A DNA stretch of 64,000 nt from an uncultured Bacteroidota bacterium (GTDB lineage: Bacteria; Bacteroidota; Bacteroidia; Bacteroidales; WCHB1-69). This document shows positions 50,764 to 60,109 of this stretch, in pieces (the first letter of the stretch is position 1; each line of letters starts with the position of its first letter). Made by a program: the position numbers and the translations under genes. The notes beneath the pieces are model-generated. The model made no database searches, was not told where the DNA came from, and saw nothing but the letters and a program-made list of their open reading frames with translations. The DNA lies in the NCBI GenBank assembly GCA_902802755.1, contig CADCNH010000008.1, positions 44,734 to 108,733 of the forward strand. The letters are read 5' to 3'.

Positions 50764-52214
50764 GCCTACCTTCTTTGCTGTTACTGTGCATTCTATGCCT
50801 TATCGCCTGCCATCGGCAAGACATATCGGCAGAGCAGCCTGTTCCATGTCATGATTTTGTCTATATTGAGCAAGACCATTTCATGCTCAACGGTGAGCCT
50901 TGGTTCCCGCTGATGATGAACTACAAAGCTTTGTTCAGAGTGAAAGGCTTCTCCGCACGGGTATCGCCCGATGCATACTATCACAGCAATTTGTCAGAAG
51001 ATTTCCGACGTATCTCTGGCATGGGTTTTAACAGTATAAGAATATGTTTGGATACCATTCCCGAAAAGAGTAACCATAAAGCACTGTACCGGGCGGCGGA
51101 ATGGATGTTAGACACCGCGCAACTATACCATTTGAAAGTGATGTTGCTCATTAAACGCCCCTTGGACAGCGAGCTGGAAATCTTTACCATAGGTTTGCTC
51201 AAACATTTGGCCCACCACCCGGCTCTTTGGGCTTACGATTTTTTCAATGAACCGTTATATTTTGACCCTGTTGACCATCGCGACAAAAAAGAAGCCTATA
51301 AAATAGTCAAAAAATGGCGTACAATGATGAGGAAAAATGCACCTCACCAGCTATTCACTATAGGTTTTGCGGAGCCCATAGAGGTTTTTGAATGGGACCC
51401 CACCTATCTTCCTGTCGATTTTGTGTCTATTCACACTTACAATCCCCTACGAATTGCCAGCGAGATGCGTTGGTATAGTGACCATTGCAAAGGGAAGCCC
51501 TGGATGGTAGGTGAAACTGGACTGCCTGCCGACAATGTGCGTGTAAGCTATGAAGAGCAAAGGCAATTCCTGCGACAGACTTATACTCTAGCACGACAAT
51601 ACAACAGTGCCGGCTACGGCTGGTGGTACTACCGCGACAACCCCGATGCCCATGTCTTCGAAGGCCAATATACCGGTCTGATTAATCCTGATGGCCAGGA
51701 CAAGCCTGCCGCAATGGAAGTGTGCAAACTAAAAGATATTCCCATTCCCACCGATGACCATAGCCTACCCACCAACTATTACAACATGCTGGGCTACAAC
51801 AACATTGCCCTACATGGAACGATAAAAGACGCTGATACAGATCAAGGTATCTGCGGGGCACTCATACGAGGTTGGACCAAGGACTGGATTGGCATGAACA
51901 CCTATACCGATGAGGATGGCCATTTCACACTATACAGCAATGATTTCAATGTACATTTCGAAATGTCAGCCCCCCGCATGGAAAACATCCGGTTTCACAG
52001 GGAGGACATTGAATACCACTTTACCAGCATAGAAGCGGAAGAACAATGGTCGTTTGAATCACTGCCCCAACAAGACTTGGAATATCACAGCATCGATTAC
52101 CATGACTTCTTAGACGGAGATAGCATGACCTTGCATTTCAATCCCAAACACTTCAATCAAAGCAAGATAGAAGGCGAATTAGGAGTGATAAAAATTAGCA
52201 AATTAGCTAATTAG
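50751..52214 (+). CDS. GH5-like glycoside hydrolase lipoprotein
   Basis: The 487-residue lipoprotein starts at ATG 50751 inside ispH (MRKIGLPSLLLLCILCLIAC, lipobox LIAC). Residues ~40-330 form a clan-A TIM barrel: FNSIRICLD, AYDFFNEPLYFDP with the acid/base Glu, DFVSIHTYNP, and KPWMVGETGLP with the nucleophile Glu. WWYYRDNPDAH follows in the last strand. The C-terminal ~130 residues look like one or two beta domains (LHGTIKDADTDQGICGALI, a carboxypeptidase-regulatory-like unit). The enzyme should be surface or periplasmic. The last residues KISKLAN and the stop are encoded by a TTAG repeat. Confidence 0.8.
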   Translation: MRKIGLPSLLLLCILCLIACHRQDISAEQPVPCHDFVYIEQDHFMLNGEPWFPLMMNYKALFRVKGFSARVSPDAYYHSNLSEDFRRISGMGFNSIRICLDTIPEKSNHKALYRAAEWMLDTAQLYHLKVMLLIKRPLDSELEIFTIGLLKHLAHHPALWAYDFFNEPLYFDPVDHRDKKEAYKIVKKWRTMMRKNAPHQLFTIGFAEPIEVFEWDPTYLPVDFVSIHTYNPLRIASEMRWYSDHCKGKPWMVGETGLPADNVRVSYEEQRQFLRQTYTLARQYNSAGYGWWYYRDNPDAHVFEGQYTGLINPDGQDKPAAMEVCKLKDIPIPTDDHSLPTNYYNMLGYNNIALHGTIKDADTDQGICGALIRGWTKDWIGMNTYTDEDGHFTLYSNDFNVHFEMSAPRMENIRFHREDIEYHFTSIEAEEQWSFESLPQQDLEYHSIDYHDFLDGDSMTLHFNPKHFNQSKIEGELGVIKISKLAN

Positions 52215-52240
52215 TTAATGTGCCAATGTGCTAATGTGCC
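52194..52240. repeat. TTAG-rich tract (supplies the GH5 C-terminus)
   Basis: AATTAGCAAATTAGCTAATTAG followed by AATGTGCCAATGTGC words begins inside the coding region of the GH5-like gene. Confidence 0.75.
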
Positions 52241-52247
52241 AATGAAA

Positions 52248-52335
52248 TTTGCGGTTCCACCGTAACCGCCGCATAGATGACAGCCGTCAGAAAGTAGCAA
52301 TAGTTTGCGGTGGAACCGCAAGCCCCGCATAGATG
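52248..52335. repeat. Pair of 32-bp repeats with inverted hairpin loop
   Basis: Copies at 52248-52279 and 52304-52335 both start TTTGCGGT and end CCGCATAGATG. Their hairpins differ in the loop: GCGGT-TCC-ACCG in the first and GCGGT-GGA-ACCGC in the second, as if the loop had been flipped. A related hairpin with loop TAC is at 15029. Confidence 0.7.
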
Positions 52336-52338
52336 CGG

Positions 52339-53268
52339 TTATTTCAAATATTCATTGATTTTATCCAACATGATGCCGATACGGATATCGAAGGCTTCGC
52401 GGGTAGCATAGCCCACATGCGGAACCAAAACACAGTTCGGTGCATCGAATAATTCATGGTTTTGAGGAAGCGGTGGTTCCTTTTCAAACACATCGATGCC
52501 TGCACCCGCCAAACGATTTTCCTTCAGGGCAATAGCCAAAGCATCCATATCCACCACATTACCACGAGCGGTATTAATCAGCACTGCTGATGGTTTGCAT
52601 AAAGCCAGTTTCTCAGCAGAAATCAAATGATGGGTTTCTGGGTTCAGCGGCACATGCAGCGAAATGATATCCGACTCTCGCATCAGCTGATCCAGTTCCA
52701 CGTAGTGGAAGGTTTCGCTTTCCAATTCGGTATATTTGGTACGACTCCAAGCCAAAATCTTACAGTCGAAGCACAGCAGCAGTTCTGCAGTTTTACGACC
52801 GATGGCACCCGTACCAACAATACCGACAGTTTTTCCCGACAATTCACGCCCCAGGAAATTTCTGCGGCTAAGGCAATTACGGGTATCAGCGTCCAAAACA
52901 GTAATATGGCGATACACATCCAGCATCAGACCGATAGCGAGTTCGGCCACTGCAACGGTTGCATAACCGGCAGCATTTTTGACCACGATATTATGGGTCT
53001 GGCAATAGGCCATATCGATATGATCGAGGCCAGTAAAAGCCACAGCCAGCATTTTCAGTTTCGGGCAGCGGCATAGCACATCAGCCCCCAATTTGATATT
53101 GGAGATGATGACAATATCAGCGTCGGCCATACGTTCGGCCAGTACTTCAGGGGTTTCGTTTCTGTCGGGAAAACAGACAAATTCGTGCCCGCGGCGGGCA
53201 AAATCGGTGGCCAGTTGTTCAGCCAAGGCCGGGGTGATGCCAATGGGTTCTACAGCGGTGATTTTCAT
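52339..53268 (-). CDS. D-2-hydroxyacid dehydrogenase (NAD)
   Basis: The 309-residue cytoplasmic enzyme is of the D-isomer-specific 2-hydroxyacid dehydrogenase family. The NAD-binding fold shows VGIVGTGAIGRKTAELL, with AWSRTKY after the second strand. Catalytic residues are Arg in NTARGNVVD, Glu in GAGIDVFEKEP and His in LVPHVGYATREA. The substrate (glycerate, lactate, hydroxypyruvate or another 2-oxo acid) cannot be told. It is alone, convergent with the GH5-like gene. No good -7 box was found upstream; ATTTGTTGATTTGTTGAT-like words occupy the leader. Confidence 0.9.
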   Translation of the reverse strand: MKITAVEPIGITPALAEQLATDFARRGHEFVCFPDRNETPEVLAERMADADIVIISNIKLGADVLCRCPKLKMLAVAFTGLDHIDMAYCQTHNIVVKNAAGYATVAVAELAIGLMLDVYRHITVLDADTRNCLSRRNFLGRELSGKTVGIVGTGAIGRKTAELLLCFDCKILAWSRTKYTELESETFHYVELDQLMRESDIISLHVPLNPETHHLISAEKLALCKPSAVLINTARGNVVDMDALAIALKENRLAGAGIDVFEKEPPLPQNHELFDAPNCVLVPHVGYATREAFDIRIGIMLDKINEYLK

Positions 53269-53390
53269 TTTGTTGTTGATTTGTTGATTTGTTTAATCGT
53301 TTAGGCGTTAAGACATGCACTTCGTGCATTCGTTAAGACGGAACTTTTCCCCGCCTCCACATCATGACATTTCTTTATTTTTCCTCACAA

Positions 53391-53425
53391 ACAAAAAAAA
53401 CGCTTTGCAGAGAAAGCGTTTTTTT
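53391..53425 (-). terminator. Terminator of rplS (symmetric)
   Basis: CGCTTT-GCAGAG-AAAGCG is flanked by eight A residues on the left and seven T on the right, so it works as a terminator on either strand; rplS ends 29 bases away on the minus strand. Confidence 0.9.
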
Positions 53426-53453
53426 ATTATGAAAACACAAAGATTCAAGGATT

Positions 53454-53807
53454 TTAACCTCTTTTTTCTTTGATACGTGCTTTCTTACCAGTGAGGTTAC
53501 GCAGATAGAAAATGCGTGAACGGCGAACAACACCGTGCTTATTCACCACGATATCGGAAATCAGAGGGGTAGCGAAGGGGAAAATTCTTTCTACGCCAAC
53601 ACCGCCTGAAATTTTTCTGATGGTGAAAGTTTTGGTTACTCCAGTGCCTGCAATTTGCAAAACAACACCCTGGAATTGCTGAATACGCTCTTTGGAACCT
53701 TCAACGATTCTGTAAGAAACGGTGATGGTATCGCCTGCCTTAAATTTCGGAAACTCCTTAACAGTCACGAAATTATCTTCTACATACTGAATCAAATCTT
53801 GTTTCAT
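53454..53807 (-). CDS. rplS: 50S ribosomal protein L19
   Basis: The 117-residue protein has the bL19 pattern: FKAGDTITVSYRIVEGSKERIQQFQGVV, TFTIRKISGGVGVERIFP and RRSRIFYLRNLTGKKARIKE (in parts of 20 or fewer: KISGGVGVERIFP, RIFYLRNLTGKKARI). It lies at the subunit interface of the ribosome. It is transcribed alone from its own promoter to the symmetric terminator. Confidence 0.97.
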   Translation of the reverse strand: MKQDLIQYVEDNFVTVKEFPKFKAGDTITVSYRIVEGSKERIQQFQGVVLQIAGTGVTKTFTIRKISGGVGVERIFPFATPLISDIVVNKHGVVRRSRIFYLRNLTGKKARIKEKRG

Positions 53808-53852
53808 CTCTCTATTTTTTTATTTTATTTTTCTCTTCTTATTTTGGGGTTG

Positions 53853-53860
53853 CAAAAATA
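53853..53860 (-). promoter_or_regulatory. -7 box for rplS
   Basis: Minus-strand TATTTTTG followed by CAACC, 45 bases before the start. Confidence 0.6.
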
Positions 53861-54057
53861 CAAAAAATTTTAATACACAATACACTATTTCAATTTTTTA
53901 CAAAACAATTTTCCTATTTCAAAAACGACACCCGTTTTTCTTCTTAAAATGCGCATTTATTATTCCACATTATGCCGCAAAACAAAGCATTCCCATCATC
54001 TTCAAATTACCAAAATATTAAAGTCATTTTTTTATTGTATAGAATAAATATTTTTTG

Positions 54058-54065
54058 TAGCTTTG
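54058..54065 (+). promoter_or_regulatory. -7 box for the glycogen operon
   Basis: TAGCTTTG followed by CAAAA, 17 bases before ATG 54083. This excludes the upstream in-frame ATG at 53972. Confidence 0.6.
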
Positions 54066-54082
54066 CAAAAATTTATCCTAAA

Positions 54083-56029
54083 ATGAGCTATATAGAATTT
54101 GACAAAACAGAATTGGTCAATATTCCCTTCTCGAAGAAAAAGGAAATCGTCCGCTGCAGCCGTACCGGAGCCTTCGCTTCCACCACGTTGCTCGGCCTTA
54201 ACACCCGTAAATATCACGGTTTGTTCATCCTTCCCCAAGAGAATGTTGACGGTGAACGCCATGTTTTGGTGTCCTCTCTGAATGAAAGCATCATTATCGA
54301 CGATATGGAGTTCCACCTTGGCATGCACCAGTACAAAGGTGGTATTTATGACCCGAAAGGCAACAAATATTTGCAAAAATTCAACGCCGACATTATTCCG
54401 GTTTACCATTTCCGCGTCGGCCACTTTAATTTCACCAAAGAAATACTTTTCTCTGACACTTCGGAGCGTATCATCATCAAATACACCATTCTTGATGATT
54501 TTGAATCCGCCTCCTTCCAGTTCCAACCGCTTTTGGCCTTCCGCCAGATTCATCAGCTAACCCACAAGAACGACCAGGCCAACACGGGTTATGAAGAAGT
54601 GAAAAATGGCGTAAAATATTGTTTATACGACAAATACACACCCATTTACCTACAATGTTCCAAAGCTATTGACTACCAGCATGCACCAGACTGGTTCTAC
54701 AACATTGAATATGAAGAAGAAATCAACCGAGGCTACGAAGGACACGAGGACCTGCTGAAGCTTGGGCGTATCAATGTGCCTGTCAAGAGCAAGGAATTGT
54801 ATTTCACCATCGGCACCAGTCCGATTGAACCTGAAGAAATTGCTGAAGTTTTCAATAGCACATTGGATGGACATCGTAGTCGTAACAGTTATTTGAACTG
54901 TCTGAAGAATGCCGCCGAGCAATTCATCATCGAGCGCAACGGCAAGACACAGATTATCGCTGGTTACCCATGGTTTGGCCGCTGGGGCCGTGACACTTTC
55001 ATCGCCGTACCGGGACTTACGCTATCGGTGGTCAAGAAACCCAAAGTATGCAAGACCATTATCGACGACATGCTGTCGGAGATGAAAGACGGATTATTCC
55101 CCAATATTGGCAGTGGCGACCAGGCCGCCTACAATTCCGTGGACGCACCCCTGTGGTTCTTCCGCGCTTTGCAGCAATACGCCTCTTATACCCGCACCGA
55201 GAAGAAAATATGGAAAGAATACGGTCCTGTAATGCAGTCCATCCTCAACGCCTACCGCAATGGATCGCTGTACAATATCAGGATGTTGGACAACGGACTC
55301 ATCTATGCTGGCAATGAGCATGTAGCTCTCACCTGGATGGATGCAGTGGTGGACGGTGTACCCGTAACCCCGCGTACCGGCTGTGCCGTAGAAATCAACG
55401 CTCTGTGGTACAATGCCATCCAGTTTAGCCTCGAAGTGGCCCGTTTGGCCAAAGACAAAGCATTTGTGGAAGACTGGGAGCCTCTGGCCAAGAGTTTCCC
55501 CGACACCTTCAAAGCCACTTTCTGGTCAAAGGAAATCGGCTATCTCGCCGACTATGTCAATGGCGACTACAAGAATTTCCAGGTGCGTCCCAACATGATG
55601 ATCGCGGTATCATTGCCCTACGCTCCTATCAGCGAAAAAATCAGACAACTGGTACTGAAGAAAACCTGCGAAGAGTTGCTGACAGAAAAAGGTATCAGAA
55701 CGCTGTCGCCCAACGATCCCGACTACAAGGGACATTACGAGGGCAACCAAGCCGAACGTGACGCCGCCTACCATCAAGGTAGCTGCTGGCCCTGGCTGCT
55801 GGCACCTTTCTGCGACGGCATGCTCAGTGTCTATGGCCAAAACGCTGTTTCTGTCTTAGAGAAAATTTTCTACAATTTCGACAACTGCATGAAAGACTAT
55901 GGCATCTCCACCATTTGTGAAATTACCGATGGAGACCCGCCATACAAACCCAACGGCTGCTTCTCACAGGCATGGAGTGTGGCCGCGCTGCTGTATCTCA
56001 AATGGAAAATCGATACAGCAAAAAAATAA
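54083..56029 (+). CDS. Glycogen debranching enzyme (amylo-alpha-1,6-glucosidase)
   Basis: The 648-residue cytoplasmic protein has an N-terminal beta domain of the bacterial/archaeal GDE type (SRTGAFASTTLLGLNTRKYHG, residues ~22-45) and a C-terminal (alpha/alpha)6 barrel (from ~280) with GYPWFGRWGRDTFIA, GDQAAYNSVDAPLWFF, GNEHVALTWMDA, NALWYNAI and GSCWPWLLAPF. These are GH133-like signatures; the acid residues in GRWGRD and TWMDA are candidates for catalysis. It removes alpha-1,6 branches of glycogen. It heads an operon with a GT4 and a GH57 enzyme (57- and 25-base gaps). Confidence 0.93.
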   Translation: MSYIEFDKTELVNIPFSKKKEIVRCSRTGAFASTTLLGLNTRKYHGLFILPQENVDGERHVLVSSLNESIIIDDMEFHLGMHQYKGGIYDPKGNKYLQKFNADIIPVYHFRVGHFNFTKEILFSDTSERIIIKYTILDDFESASFQFQPLLAFRQIHQLTHKNDQANTGYEEVKNGVKYCLYDKYTPIYLQCSKAIDYQHAPDWFYNIEYEEEINRGYEGHEDLLKLGRINVPVKSKELYFTIGTSPIEPEEIAEVFNSTLDGHRSRNSYLNCLKNAAEQFIIERNGKTQIIAGYPWFGRWGRDTFIAVPGLTLSVVKKPKVCKTIIDDMLSEMKDGLFPNIGSGDQAAYNSVDAPLWFFRALQQYASYTRTEKKIWKEYGPVMQSILNAYRNGSLYNIRMLDNGLIYAGNEHVALTWMDAVVDGVPVTPRTGCAVEINALWYNAIQFSLEVARLAKDKAFVEDWEPLAKSFPDTFKATFWSKEIGYLADYVNGDYKNFQVRPNMMIAVSLPYAPISEKIRQLVLKKTCEELLTEKGIRTLSPNDPDYKGHYEGNQAERDAAYHQGSCWPWLLAPFCDGMLSVYGQNAVSVLEKIFYNFDNCMKDYGISTICEITDGDPPYKPNGCFSQAWSVAALLYLKWKIDTAKK

Positions 56030-56086
56030 CCGCAGCAAAGCTGCTTTATTCAATTTGATTACAAAATCTATAAAAAGGAAATACTG

Positions 56087-57361
56087 ATGAAAGTTCTAAT
56101 GTTTGGATGGGAGTTTCCCCCGCACATCGCCGGTGGTTTGGGTACAGCCTGTTATGGCTTGACCAAGGGACTGGCAGTAAACGGGGTGGATGTCGCTTTC
56201 GTCATGCCCAAAGCCTCTGGCGACGAGGACCAGAGTCTCATCAAAATCATCAATGCCAGCGACGTGGAAGTTGACCCTCGCTTCTCCCCTTTCTTTATGC
56301 AAGGTGGCGAAACCACCTATATCCAAGTCAACTCACAGATGATACCTTACGTCGGCTTGGACGACTATTACAATGTCATTAACCAAATTGACAGCGGCGT
56401 ATTCATCTCTGGCGACAAGCGCAGATACGAGTTCTCCGGCCGTTATGGCAGCAACTTGATGCAAGAGGTGGACCGTTATGCGGAAGTAGCTGCCGAGATT
56501 GCCAAGCACGAGCAATTCGATGTCATCCATGCCCACGATTGGCTGACCTATAAGGCTGGTATCGCTGCCAAAAAAGTCAGCGGAAAACCGTTGGTGGTGC
56601 ATATCCACGCCACGGAATACGATCGTTCCGGCGAGCACAATATCAACGACATCGTCTATGGCCTCGAACGCTATGGCATGGGCGAAGCTGACATGGTTTG
56701 TGCCGTCAGCGAACTGACCCGCCGCATCGTCATTGAGAAGTACCATATTCCTGCTGACAAAGTGGTGACACTGCACAACGCTGTAGTTCCTAACGACAAA
56801 ACCGTGGAGCGCGAGAAGAATGTCAAAGAGAAGATTGTCACCTTCTTAGGGCGTGTCACTTTCCAGAAAGGTCCCGAATACTTCGTGGAGACCGCTCGCA
56901 AGGTGCTGGAGAAAGATTCCAACGTTCGCTTCGTTTTAGCTGGTGACGGTGACATGATGCCGCGCATCATCGAACGGGTGGCCGAGTTAGGCATTGCCGA
57001 CCGTTTCCACTTTACCGGCTTTTTGCGTGGCAGCGACATCGACAAGATGTTCGGCATGAGTGATGTATACGTCATGCCTTCTATCTCTGAGCCATTCGGT
57101 ATTTCACCCCTCGAAGCCATGCGAGCTGGTGTGCCCGTGGTCATCTCCAAGCAGTCAGGTGTTGCCGAAGTGCTGCAATACGCCATCAAAGTCGATTTCT
57201 GGGACATTGATGCCACTGCCGATGCCATCTACGGTCTACTCCACTACCCTGCCCTGTCCAAACTCTTTGTGAACAAAGGTAAAGAGGAAGTGGACAACCT
57301 GAAATGGGAAAATGTAGCCCGCAAGCTCAAGGATATATATACCAAAGTAGTCAACAGATAA
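56087..57361 (+). CDS. Glycosyltransferase family 4, glycogen-synthase-like
   Basis: The 424-residue GT-B enzyme starts MKVLMFGWEFPPHIAGGLGTACYGL, the glucan-synthase-type acceptor loop (here in parts: FGWEFPPHIAGGLG). VIHAHDWLTYKAG, HIHATEYDRSG, FLGRVTFQKGPEYFVE, LAGDGDM and the donor motif PSISEPFGISPLEAM with its E-x7-E are present. In Bacteroidota this gene sits between the debranching enzyme and a GH57, as here, so it probably elongates alpha-glucan chains from a nucleotide sugar. It differs from standard GlgA in length and details, so the donor is not certain. Confidence 0.88.
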   Translation: MKVLMFGWEFPPHIAGGLGTACYGLTKGLAVNGVDVAFVMPKASGDEDQSLIKIINASDVEVDPRFSPFFMQGGETTYIQVNSQMIPYVGLDDYYNVINQIDSGVFISGDKRRYEFSGRYGSNLMQEVDRYAEVAAEIAKHEQFDVIHAHDWLTYKAGIAAKKVSGKPLVVHIHATEYDRSGEHNINDIVYGLERYGMGEADMVCAVSELTRRIVIEKYHIPADKVVTLHNAVVPNDKTVEREKNVKEKIVTFLGRVTFQKGPEYFVETARKVLEKDSNVRFVLAGDGDMMPRIIERVAELGIADRFHFTGFLRGSDIDKMFGMSDVYVMPSISEPFGISPLEAMRAGVPVVISKQSGVAEVLQYAIKVDFWDIDATADAIYGLLHYPALSKLFVNKGKEEVDNLKWENVARKLKDIYTKVVNR

Positions 57362-57386
57362 CAATAACTCTTTCAAATACAATACC

Positions 57387-58586
57387 ATGCATAACATTTG
57401 CTTCCATTTTCATATCAGCCAACCGTTCCGTTTGAGAACGTACCGCTTTTTCGACATCAACCAGCATCATCAGTATTTTGATGACTATCAGAACAGCTAT
57501 CTGGCCAACCGTTTGGCCGAACGATGCTACCTGCCCGCCAACGCCATGCTGCAGGAGCTTATCGCCAAATATGGTGACAAGATAAAGGTAAGTTTCAGCA
57601 TCGCTGGAAGTTCCATTCACCTCTTCCAGCAATATTGTCCCGAAGTGATTGAGAGTTTCAAGAAACTCATTGCCACCAAAAACGTGGAAATCACGGGTAA
57701 CACCTACACCCATAGCCTTGCTTCGTTATACAACAAGACCAGTTTCATGGAGCAGGTGAAGTTGCAGGAAAAACTGCTGAAGGAAGTGTTCAAGGTACGC
57801 CCCACCTCATTCTGCAATACAGAAATCATCTATTCGGACGAGATTGGCGAATGGTTGCATGAGGCCGGTTACGATGTGGCACTGACCGAAGGTGCCCGTC
57901 ATATTTTGGGTTGGAAGAGTCCATGCTATCTTTACTGCAATCCCTTCCAGACCGATCTGAAACTGCTGCTCAGAAGCTACCGTCTGTGTGATGATATCAC
58001 TTTAAGATTCGAGGAAAAAGACTGGGACGGCATGGGATTGACCGCTGACAAATACATCAGCAATCTGAACAAGATTCCCGATGACGCGCCTTTCATCAAT
58101 CTTTATTTCGATTATGAAACCATTGGTGAGTATCACACCGCTGACACAGGCATTTTCGACTTCTTCAAATCACTTTTCTCTCAATTGGCAGAGAGCGACA
58201 ACTACCGTTTCATCACGCCGAAGGAAGTCAACAGCATGCAAGTTCCCTGTTCTACCATGCATGCCCCCTGGCCCATTTCTTACTCTGGGGACGAGAAAGA
58301 CACGGCCGAATGGTTGGGTAATGACTTGCAGCAAGAGGCTTTCAATCAGTTATTTAAATTAGAAAGTCTGTATAAAAAATCAAAAAATAAAGTAGCTAAG
58401 GAAAACTGGCTGCAACTGCAGGCTGCCGACCACTTCAACTTCATGAGCACCAAGTGGTTTGCCCATGACAGTGTCCGCAGAAATTTTGATGTGTATCCAT
58501 CTCCTTATCAAGCATTTATAAACTTCATGAATGTATTGAATGATGTAAAGCTGCAATTGGAGACCAACCCCGAAAAGAAAGCTTAA
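57387..58586 (+). CDS. GH57 family alpha-amylase/glucanotransferase
   Basis: The 399-residue cytoplasmic enzyme has the five GH57 regions: HFHISQPFR near the start, the GNTYTHS block, the nucleophile Glu in TSFCNTEIIYS, the acid/base Asp in LYFDYETIGEYH, and a C-terminal helical part with LQAADHFNFMST. It acts on alpha-1,4-glucans by hydrolysis or chain transfer. It ends the glycogen operon. A domain missing from longer GH57 enzymes is the C-terminal DUF1925/1926 region, which fits the short amylase subgroup. Confidence 0.92.
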   Translation: MHNICFHFHISQPFRLRTYRFFDINQHHQYFDDYQNSYLANRLAERCYLPANAMLQELIAKYGDKIKVSFSIAGSSIHLFQQYCPEVIESFKKLIATKNVEITGNTYTHSLASLYNKTSFMEQVKLQEKLLKEVFKVRPTSFCNTEIIYSDEIGEWLHEAGYDVALTEGARHILGWKSPCYLYCNPFQTDLKLLLRSYRLCDDITLRFEEKDWDGMGLTADKYISNLNKIPDDAPFINLYFDYETIGEYHTADTGIFDFFKSLFSQLAESDNYRFITPKEVNSMQVPCSTMHAPWPISYSGDEKDTAEWLGNDLQQEAFNQLFKLESLYKKSKNKVAKENWLQLQAADHFNFMSTKWFAHDSVRRNFDVYPSPYQAFINFMNVLNDVKLQLETNPEKKA

Positions 58587-58728
58587 ACAGGGGCTACAAA
58601 AAATCAAGAAAAAACTTCCAAAAAAAGATGGAGGTAAGGAAATTTTTCGTATTTTCGTAAGCTAATTTTTTATCCGTATAAGAAAGAACATTTTAACCAA
58701 AATTACTAACACATAAAAAATTAAAATT

Positions 58729-58956
58729 ATGGCATTTAAAGGAGCATTAGTCATCAACACTGAAAAGTGTAAAGGTTGCGAAGTGTGCATCACGGGATGT
58801 CCACAGAACCCCGCCTGTATTGCACTTTCGAAGAAAGTAAATGCAAAAGGTTACAACTACCTTGAGGTTGTCAATGCCGACGCGTGTATTGGCTGCGCCA
58901 ACTGTGCAGTCATCTGCCCCGACGGCGTTATCGAAGTTTACCGCGCCAAAGAGTAA
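58729..58956 (+). CDS. korD: 2-oxoacid:ferredoxin oxidoreductase, delta (ferredoxin) subunit
   Basis: The 75-residue protein carries two [4Fe-4S] motifs: CKGCEVCITGCP and CIGCANCAVICP. It passes electrons from the TPP site to external ferredoxin. It is the first gene of a delta-alpha-beta-gamma operon (54-, 19- and 21-base gaps). In Bacteroidota this operon is annotated either as 2-oxoglutarate (Kor) or branched-chain 2-oxoacid (Vor) oxidoreductase; the delta subunit does not settle which. Only a weak -7-like TATTTTCG (58650-58657) is seen upstream. Confidence 0.88.
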   Translation: MAFKGALVINTEKCKGCEVCITGCPQNPACIALSKKVNAKGYNYLEVVNADACIGCANCAVICPDGVIEVYRAKE

Positions 58957-59010
58957 CCGCGGACAGAAGCAAGAAAAAACAAAACAATTAACAACTAAAC
59001 AAATTACAAA

Positions 59011-60090
59011 ATGGCAAAAGAATTAAAATTAATGAAGGGTAATCAAGCCATTGCAGAGGCTGCCATTCGTATGGGTTGCGACGGATACTTCGGATATCCT
59101 ATCACTCCCCAGAGTGAGGTTCTCGAGCATCTGATGGCTGAAAGACCATATCTGACAACCGGCATGGTTGTGCTTCAAGCCGAAAGCGAGTTGGCCTCTA
59201 TCAACATGGTTTACGCTGGCGCATCTACAGGTAAACGCGTCATGACCTCATCCTCATCTCCCGGTTTCTCCTTGATGCAGGAAGGTTTGTCATACATTGC
59301 CGGTGCCGAGCTGCCCGCATTGTGTGTTAACGTCGTTCGTGGCGGCCCAGGTCTGGGTACCATCCAGCCTTCACAGTCCGACTATTTCCAGACCACCAAG
59401 GGTGGCGGTCATGGCGACTACAGACTAATCACCTTGGCACCCGCATCCGTACAGGAAATGTACGACTTTGTGGAACTCGGTTTCGACTTGGCTTTCAAAT
59501 ACAGAAACCCCGCTGCCATCCTTTCCGACGGTGTTATTGGCCAGGTAATGGAAAAAGTCATGGTTGACGATTACAAACCACGCTGGACCAACGAATATAT
59601 CGAAGAGCATTGCCCATGGGCCGCTACCGGTCATCGTGCTGGCGGCAAGAGCACTATCGTCACTTCTCTTGAACTCGAAGCTCTGAAACAAGAGGCTATC
59701 AACGAGAGAATCCAAGCCAAATACAGAAAATGCGAAGAAGAAGACGCCCGCCACGAGGCTATCCAGTGCGACGATGCTGAATACCTGTTCGTAGCATACG
59801 GTTCCGCTGCACGTATCTGTATGAAAGCTATGGAACTGGCACGCGCCGAAGGCATCAAAGTCGGTTTGGTGCGTCCTATCACCCTGTGGCCCTTCCCGAC
59901 CAAAGCTGTTGCTGAAATCGGTGGCCGCATGAAGAAAATCCTCAGCGTTGAAATGAACGCCGGTCAAATGATCGAAGACGTGAAACTGGCAGTGAATTGC
60001 AACGTTCCCGTTGAGCATTACGGCCGTTACGGCGGTGTCATCCCAACCCCGGTTGAGATTTTCGAAGCTTTGAAAAAAATGGTAAAATAA
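59011..60090 (+). CDS. korA: 2-oxoacid:ferredoxin oxidoreductase, alpha subunit
   Basis: The 359-residue subunit carries the pyrimidine-binding part of the TPP site: GNQAIAEAAIRMGCDGYFGYPITPQSE at the N-terminus (YFGYPITPQSE), LQAESELASINMVYGAS-like region with the catalytic Glu (QAESELASINM), and TSSSSPGFSLMQEG. The C-terminal domain shows VRPITLWPFP and SVEMNAGQM. It forms the oxidative decarboxylation core with the beta subunit. The alternative name is VorB; substrate choice between 2-oxoglutarate and branched-chain 2-oxoacids is open. Confidence 0.9.
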   Translation: MAKELKLMKGNQAIAEAAIRMGCDGYFGYPITPQSEVLEHLMAERPYLTTGMVVLQAESELASINMVYAGASTGKRVMTSSSSPGFSLMQEGLSYIAGAELPALCVNVVRGGPGLGTIQPSQSDYFQTTKGGGHGDYRLITLAPASVQEMYDFVELGFDLAFKYRNPAAILSDGVIGQVMEKVMVDDYKPRWTNEYIEEHCPWAATGHRAGGKSTIVTSLELEALKQEAINERIQAKYRKCEEEDARHEAIQCDDAEYLFVAYGSAARICMKAMELARAEGIKVGLVRPITLWPFPTKAVAEIGGRMKKILSVEMNAGQMIEDVKLAVNCNVPVEHYGRYGGVIPTPVEIFEALKKMVK

Positions 60091-60109
60091 TTTAATTAGC
60101 ATTGAAATT

